DNA of 18,990 nt, from the NCBI GenBank assembly GCA_027073795.1, contig JALTEW010000353.1, forward strand, positions 1-18,990, in the 5' to 3' direction. A program made the translations under genes and the position numbers. The DNA comes from a bacterium (GTDB taxonomy: Bacteria; Desulfobacterota; S145-22). Every line of letters starts with the position of its first letter. Position 1 is the first letter of the stretch. The notes below the pieces were generated by a model. It was not told where the DNA came from and searched no databases. It was given only the letters and a program-made list of their open reading frames with translations. This document shows, one piece after another, positions 14,798-18,990 of the stretch.

Positions 14798-16282
14798 ATG
14801 GTATTATTGGCCGAAGTAAAAAAACACTACGGGAAGCAAAAGCTTTTTATCAACGGTGAGTGGATCGAATCTAAATCATCTGTTCTTCACAAAAACACCA
14901 ACCCTGCTACGGGCGAAGTCATCTCGGAATTTCCCACAGCCACGAAAGAAGAGGCCCGTGCCGCCGTGGAAGCAGCAAGCAATGCCTTTAAAACCTGGAA
15001 AAGGGTTCCTCTCCGTGACAGGGCCTTACTGCTTTTTAACCTGCGGGCCAAGCTTGAGGAGCACTACGATGAGTTATGTCGTATTCTGACCCAGGATCAC
15101 GGCCGTACCATCGGAGAAGCCAGAGGCTCCGTTAGACGCGTCATCGAAAATGTCGAATCGGCTTGCAGTGCCTTGTACGGCATGCCCAAAAGCAATGAAC
15201 ATATCAACCAGGTCGCCAATGGCATTGATCAATACCTCATCTGGGAACCTTTAGGTCCCTTCCTCATTATTACACCTGGCAACATCCCCATGCATGCGTG
15301 GTCCTCTTTCGTGCCCTATGCCATGGCAGCCGGATGTACCGTGGTCGTCAGTCCGAGTCGGCAGGACCCCGTCGCCGCTGAAGCTGTCATCAAGGTTGCC
15401 CAGGAAGCGGGATTCCCAAATGGCGTTATTAACCTCATCCATGGCGGGCGGGAAATCAACAAGGAAATTCTGTCACAGCCGGAAATCAAGGGCATTGGGT
15501 TCATCGGCTCCAATCGTGCAGGGCATGAACTCTTCGAAATGTGCGGCAAGTTGCGTAAAACCTCCTCTATCAATGGAAACGGAAAAAATCACGTCGTTAT
15601 CATGCCCGATGCTGACCTTGACCAAACTGCCCAGTGGTTGCTCAGGGCGTGTTTCGGGATGACGGGGCAACGCTGCCTCGGTGCGGATAACATCGTCATC
15701 GTTGGGGATATCTATGACGAGATGAGGGAAAAATTCAAACAGGCCGCAGCAAGTATGAAGCTGGGCTACGGCCTTGATGAAGAAACCGACTTAGGACCCC
15801 TTACGACCCAAGCAGGTAGAGAAAAGGTGGAAAAGTGGATCGACCTCGCCCTCAGCGATGGCGCAAAACTTATTCTCGACGGCCGTAATCCCAAGGTTGA
15901 AGGGTATCCCAAGGGATATTTTCTCGCCCCTACCATTCTCGAGGGTGTGAATGTCGACATGAAATCCGCCAGGCAAGAGGCCTTTGGACCCGTAGCATCC
16001 CTTATTCGAGGCGACAACCTGGATCAGGTCATTGAATGGATTAACACCAAGACAAGCCTCGGTCACTCGGCCTGTATCATGACGCAGGATGGCAGGAACG
16101 CGCGAAAGTTTATCCAGGAAGTCAATACCGGCAATGTCGCCGTGAACGTAGCAGTGGCCCAACCTTACGCCTTTTTCCCCCTGGGATCCCGCAGGGAATC
16201 GTTTGTGGGAACGGCAAAATCCCGCATGGCCTCCATGCGGATGTTCATGGACGAAAAACTCGTCATCTCGCGATGGGTTTAA
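14798..16282 (+). CDS. CoA-acylating aldehyde dehydrogenase, methylmalonate-semialdehyde dehydrogenase-like
   Basis: A 494-residue ALDH-superfamily enzyme. Catalytic Cys293 lies in TGQRCLG. The general-base Glu of ordinary ALDHs is replaced by Asn259 (INGNGKNH), as in the CoA-dependent methylmalonate-semialdehyde dehydrogenases. RRVIENVE (113-120) and Arg292 also match that subgroup, where these arginines are reported to hold the substrate carboxylate. It therefore probably converts a semialdehyde plus CoA to an acyl-CoA with NAD(P). The usual K-P-S-E cofactor motif reads SPSR (185-188), so the conserved Lys and Glu are both lost. The C-terminal FFPLGSRRES (about 467-476) is the family's G-S-R motif. 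AAAGGAGG gives a strong start. It is followed by VOC and PHP genes in the same direction. The exact substrate is unknown. Confidence 0.85.
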   Translation: MVLLAEVKKHYGKQKLFINGEWIESKSSVLHKNTNPATGEVISEFPTATKEEARAAVEAASNAFKTWKRVPLRDRALLLFNLRAKLEEHYDELCRILTQDHGRTIGEARGSVRRVIENVESACSALYGMPKSNEHINQVANGIDQYLIWEPLGPFLIITPGNIPMHAWSSFVPYAMAAGCTVVVSPSRQDPVAAEAVIKVAQEAGFPNGVINLIHGGREINKEILSQPEIKGIGFIGSNRAGHELFEMCGKLRKTSSINGNGKNHVVIMPDADLDQTAQWLLRACFGMTGQRCLGADNIVIVGDIYDEMREKFKQAAASMKLGYGLDEETDLGPLTTQAGREKVEKWIDLALSDGAKLILDGRNPKVEGYPKGYFLAPTILEGVNVDMKSARQEAFGPVASLIRGDNLDQVIEWINTKTSLGHSACIMTQDGRNARKFIQEVNTGNVAVNVAVAQPYAFFPLGSRRESFVGTAKSRMASMRMFMDEKLVISRWV

Positions 16283-16336
16283 ACACCCGGGGTATTGCCT
16301 TGACAGGCAGGGCCGTCGGTTTTATAAGGTGAAGTC

Positions 16337-16741
16337 ATGAAACTTGACCACGTCGCCCTCATCGTTTCCAACTTGGAAACGTCTTTGAGTTTTTACGTCG
16401 AATTCCTCGGCCTTAAGATTAAAAGGGAATTCGCGCTCACGGAAACGGAATCCCGTGCCCTGTTCAATATTTCCGCTCCCGCTCGGGCTATCCAGCTTAT
16501 CATGGAAGAGGGGATGATTGAGCTCTTCGATTTTGAAGGGGGCACCAGCCATGCCAACCGGCTTTCATCTCCCCCGGCTAATGGATTGTTCCATTTCGCC
16601 CTTCATGTTAACCAGCCCATTGACGAATTTGTTGGCAGGGCGCGACAAAAAGGCATCCCTGTTTTCTCCCTCGCGAGGGGGGAACATTATGTTTATTTTA
16701 TCCAGGACCCGGACGGGGTGCTGATTGAGACTATGCAGTGA
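16337..16741 (+). CDS. VOC (glyoxalase/bleomycin-resistance fold) protein
   Basis: A 134-residue protein with two beta-alpha-beta-beta-beta modules: MKLDHVALIVSNLETSLSFY (1-20) opens the first and GLFHFALHV (83-91) the second. The four metal-ligand positions appear filled: His5, Glu62 (IELFDF), His86 and Glu131 (LIETM). The ending FIQDPDGVLIE (121-131) is typical of glyoxalase-like and dioxygenase-like members. Function could be lyase, isomerase or epimerase. Methylmalonyl-CoA epimerase belongs to this fold and would suit the upstream dehydrogenase, but specific motifs do not settle it. AAGGTGA lies ahead of the ATG, 54 bp after the dehydrogenase stop. Its stop overlaps the PHP gene start by 4 bp. 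Confidence 0.8.
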   Translation: MKLDHVALIVSNLETSLSFYVEFLGLKIKREFALTETESRALFNISAPARAIQLIMEEGMIELFDFEGGTSHANRLSSPPANGLFHFALHVNQPIDEFVGRARQKGIPVFSLARGEHYVYFIQDPDGVLIETMQ

Positions 16742-17616
16742 AAAAGGTAGATCTTCATTCTCACAGCACCGTTTCAGATGGAAGTTTCTCACCTGAAGAG
16801 GTCATTCACAAGGCCGCCGAGATAGGTCTTGCGGCCATTGCCCTGACGGATCATGACAACATCGACGGCGTGAATGTGGCGATGGAGGCAGGAAAGGCTG
16901 TAGGGATTATGGTCGTTCCAGGGGTTGAAATTAGCGCCCAGTTTGAAGGAGGAACGCTTCACATCCTCGGATACTTTTTTAATCCCCGAGACGAAAAACT
17001 TCGTGAAAAGCTGTCCCTTTTCCAAAAGGCCCGGGCAGAGAGAAACCCAAGAATCGCGAAGAAACTTCAGGGGCTTGGAATTGACATCACCTATGAGGAA
17101 GTTCAAAAAATCGCTGGCTCCCCCCAGGTAGGGCGCCCCCATTTCGCACAAATTCTTATCCGGAAGGGTATTGTCAAGGACTTAAACGAAGCCTTCGAAC
17201 GGTTCTTAGGGAAGGGCAAGGCCGCTTATGTGGACAAGTATCGTTGCCCCCCCGAGGAAGCATTTGAAATGATCCAGGCCGCAGGGGGGGTAGCTGTGCT
17301 TGCCCATCCCTTTACCCTGAATCTCTCCGACAGTGCTCTGGTCACTATGATTCGGAAATGGGCGAGCCTGGGGCTTCGCGGCATGGAGGTTTTCTACCCT
17401 GAGCACTCAGAGGATATCATCGATCGCTATACCCGGATTGCTAACACCTTTAGCCTTATCAAGACCGGGGGGTCCGACTTTCATGGTAACAACAAGGAAG
17501 GTAGCATCCTGGGCGACTGTGGCCCACGCGGCTGCCCCACGATGGAAGTGGTGGAACAACTCAAACAGGCGGCGGGGGTTTCCTCGAAACATCCTGGGAA
17601 AGGATTTGAAATATGA
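16738..17616 (+). CDS. PHP-domain phosphoesterase (YciV/TrpH, RNase AM-like)
   Basis: A 292-residue metal-dependent phosphoesterase. The polymerase-histidinol-phosphatase ligands are all visible: His7 and His9 (DLHSHS), Asp14, Asp38-His39 (TDHD), Glu64 (GVEIS), His75, His135 (GRPHFA), His190 (LAHP), Asp247 and His249 (GSDFHG). Length and motif order match the E. coli YciV group, which acts on 3',5'-nucleoside bisphosphates and trims the 5' ends of RNA. It starts with GTG inside the VOC stop (GTGA), so translation is coupled, and there is no separate Shine-Dalgarno. It ends the plus-strand operon; a weak hairpin with T-run follows. Confidence 0.9.
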   Translation: MKKVDLHSHSTVSDGSFSPEEVIHKAAEIGLAAIALTDHDNIDGVNVAMEAGKAVGIMVVPGVEISAQFEGGTLHILGYFFNPRDEKLREKLSLFQKARAERNPRIAKKLQGLGIDITYEEVQKIAGSPQVGRPHFAQILIRKGIVKDLNEAFERFLGKGKAAYVDKYRCPPEEAFEMIQAAGGVAVLAHPFTLNLSDSALVTMIRKWASLGLRGMEVFYPEHSEDIIDRYTRIANTFSLIKTGGSDFHGNNKEGSILGDCGPRGCPTMEVVEQLKQAAGVSSKHPGKGFEI

Positions 17617-17652
17617 TTTGCCTTTTTCCCCATCGCTGCCTGTACCTGGACT

Positions 17653-17675
17653 TCACCGGAGCGTGAGATTTTTTT
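17653..17675 (+). terminator. Weak candidate terminator after the PHP gene
   Basis: A four-base stem TCAC/GTGA with a 6-nt loop (17653-17666) is followed by GA and seven T (17669-17675). The stem is short, so termination here may be inefficient. Confidence 0.3.
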
Positions 17676-17712
17676 GGAAAAATCCTGCCAATCCTGTCTA
17701 AAAAAATCCGCG
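17664..17712. repeat. Possible dispersed intergenic repeat with AATCCTG units
   Basis: Two near-tandem units CCAATCCTG-like (AAATCCTGCC and CAATCCTGTC, 17680-17698) are flanked by T- and A-runs (17669-17675 and 17700-17706). This layout resembles short AATCCTGT-type repeats common between genes in many environmental bacteria. Copy number in the genome cannot be assessed from the window. The rest of the 283-bp convergent spacer (17617-17899) shows no gene. Confidence 0.35.
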
Positions 17713-17899
17713 GCCTATTCTCGTTGTTCTCGTTCGTTCCGTTTGCCTCGCTAATAATTTCGAAGGAAAGAGAAACCACCCCCCTTCCCGAAAGCATTCC
17801 CATCCCGTTGCTTTTCCTTCATGCTTCGACCTTCCGCCTTCACCTAACTAAATCCGTGTCCCCTTGTTTTTGGGTTTTACTTCAGTTCTCGGAAAGGAC

Positions 17900-18990
17900 T
17901 CAGGAAACGGCGGCATGAAATATCGTCTGCCTCAGCGGCGTCAAACGGCGATACCCATCTGGCGTCACTACCACCGTGTCCTCGATGCCGATGGCTGCCT
18001 TCCCTTCCAGAACCAGCTTGGGTTCTAAAGCAAAGGTCATCCCCTCCTCCAACGGAGTATTATCCATCTTCGCGATAAAGGGAGGGTCGTTGATCTCCAA
18101 CCCGATACCATGACCGACAAAACTAACCTTGTTTCCGGGAGGGCCAAGGTAGATATCTGAAATCCCCTCCCTTTCAGCCTGTTCCAAACCAATCTCGAAA
18201 AGTTCCCTGCCCGTGACGCCGGGGCGTGTCGCCTCAAAGATGGTGCGCTCAATCCGAACCACGGCATGGTAAAGTTCCAAGTACCGTTTAGGCAAGGACC
18301 CGATACAGAACATCCGCGTTTCGTCAATCTGGTAACCCTGGAGGCAGATGCCGAAATCAACCATGATGGGTTCGTGCCGCTGGATAGGCTTTCTTGAGGC
18401 GCCAACGGGAAAGGCCGGAGAAAGGCCCAGTCCACCCATCGGGGCGTTGATATAACTGACCATTCCTCCACTTTCTCCACTCAGGATATGCCAACAATAC
18501 GATTCGTCATTGAGGGAGCGCATCCTGAGCAGGCCCTCATGCCCCAGCGAAAAGGCCTTGGCCATCATCTCTCCCGCAAAGGCTATCTCCGTCATTCCCT
18601 CTTTCAGGATTCGGCGACCATGCTCATAGACCTGTCTTCCAACCCGGCCCGCCCGAGCCATGATGCCGATTTCATAGGGCGATTTGACGGATCTCTGAGC
18701 CAACAGGAGGGATGAAGCATCTACAAGGCGTGTGGCATCAAAGAGTTCCGCAAGAAACTGCCATTCCTTGACGGGTAAAACGTCCGCTTCCACACCCAGA
18801 ACACGGGGCATTTTTCCGTAATGTTTGCGAACAACCTCAGGGATTTCTTTCCGGGAACGAATAGGTACTTTAACCTCAATACCAGATTCCACTACACCCC
18901 GCTTGTAATCCTTCTTTATCAAATGGATGGGATCCCCCTTAGCCGGAACAAAGAGATAGGAGCGCTGTAGTGTCCCTGCCAGGTAGAAGA
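17900..18990 (-). CDS. M24-family metallopeptidase (Xaa-Pro aminopeptidase-like), N-terminus outside window
   Basis: The reading frame stays open to the right edge (first full codon at 18988), so the N-terminus is missing; a TTG at 18922 is internal. The visible 362 residues hold the end of a creatinase-type N-domain (YLAGTLQRSYLFVPAKGDP) and a full pita-bread domain. All five dinuclear metal ligands are readable in order: the two Asp in VDFGICLQGYQIDETR, His in GHGIGLEI, Glu in ALEPKLV and Glu in GIEDTV. The family includes aminopeptidase P, prolidase and creatinase; Xaa-Pro peptidase is most likely. It converges on the PHP gene across the repeat-bearing spacer. Confidence 0.9.
   Translation of the reverse strand, partial: FYLAGTLQRSYLFVPAKGDPIHLIKKDYKRGVVESGIEVKVPIRSRKEIPEVVRKHYGKMPRVLGVEADVLPVKEWQFLAELFDATRLVDASSLLLAQRSVKSPYEIGIMARAGRVGRQVYEHGRRILKEGMTEIAFAGEMMAKAFSLGHEGLLRMRSLNDESYCWHILSGESGGMVSYINAPMGGLGLSPAFPVGASRKPIQRHEPIMVDFGICLQGYQIDETRMFCIGSLPKRYLELYHAVVRIERTIFEATRPGVTGRELFEIGLEQAEREGISDIYLGPPGNKVSFVGHGIGLEINDPPFIAKMDNTPLEEGMTFALEPKLVLEGKAAIGIEDTVVVTPDGYRRLTPLRQTIFHAAVS

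Noticed and set aside
16290..16320. Small hairpin TGCCT-TGAC-AGGCA between the dehydrogenase and VOC genes
   Set aside because: Five-bp stem with no following T-run; the downstream gene has a good ribosome site and probably shares the transcript.

Overview
The window (about 19 kb, GC near 50%) looks like the chromosome of a strictly anaerobic bacterium. A deltaproteobacterial lineage (Desulfobacterota, for example Syntrophales-like) fits best. This is inferred from gene content: an oxygen-sensitive four-subunit pyruvate:ferredoxin-type oxidoreductase, HydB/HydC-like flavin and iron-sulfur subunits, HDOD and GGDEF signalling proteins, a minimal Tat system, and several CoA-thioester enzymes. 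No phage, insertion sequence, CRISPR array, tRNA or rRNA was seen.

Left part (1-9024, almost all minus strand). The 3' end of an HDOD gene converges on a GH13_18 sugar phosphorylase, which follows a small flavodoxin gene. A clear intrinsic terminator then closes a seven-gene operon read from 9024 to 2999: porG, porD, porA, porB, a NuoE/HydC-like subunit, a NuoF/HydB-like subunit and a short NuoG/HoxU-like subunit. Joints of 1-4 bp overlap or at most 17 bp spacing imply one transcript and probably one complex. The four Por subunits oxidise (or make) a 2-oxoacid, probably pyruvate. The last three carry the NAD/FMN/Fe-S architecture found in electron-bifurcating hydrogenases, but no hydrogenase subunit is present. 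This predicted 2-oxoacid:NAD (possibly ferredoxin-coupled) complex is the most interesting system here.

Middle part (9102-11444, minus strand). tatA/B and tatC overlap by 4 bp and sit downstream of a diguanylate cyclase gene. Both Tat proteins carry long charged tails.

Right part (11591-17616, plus strand). The genes are a racemase-family protein lacking one of the two usual catalytic cysteines; a PaaI-type thioesterase behind a near-consensus sigma70 promoter; an overlapping transglutaminase/4HBT-thioesterase pair; and a likely operon of a methylmalonate-semialdehyde-dehydrogenase-like enzyme, a VOC protein and a PHP phosphoesterase. The dehydrogenase promoter lies on a perfect 16-bp inverted repeat, a strong operator candidate. 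The window ends in an M24 peptidase (minus strand) cut by the right edge. The longer spacers hold short inverted repeats and a probable dispersed intergenic repeat.
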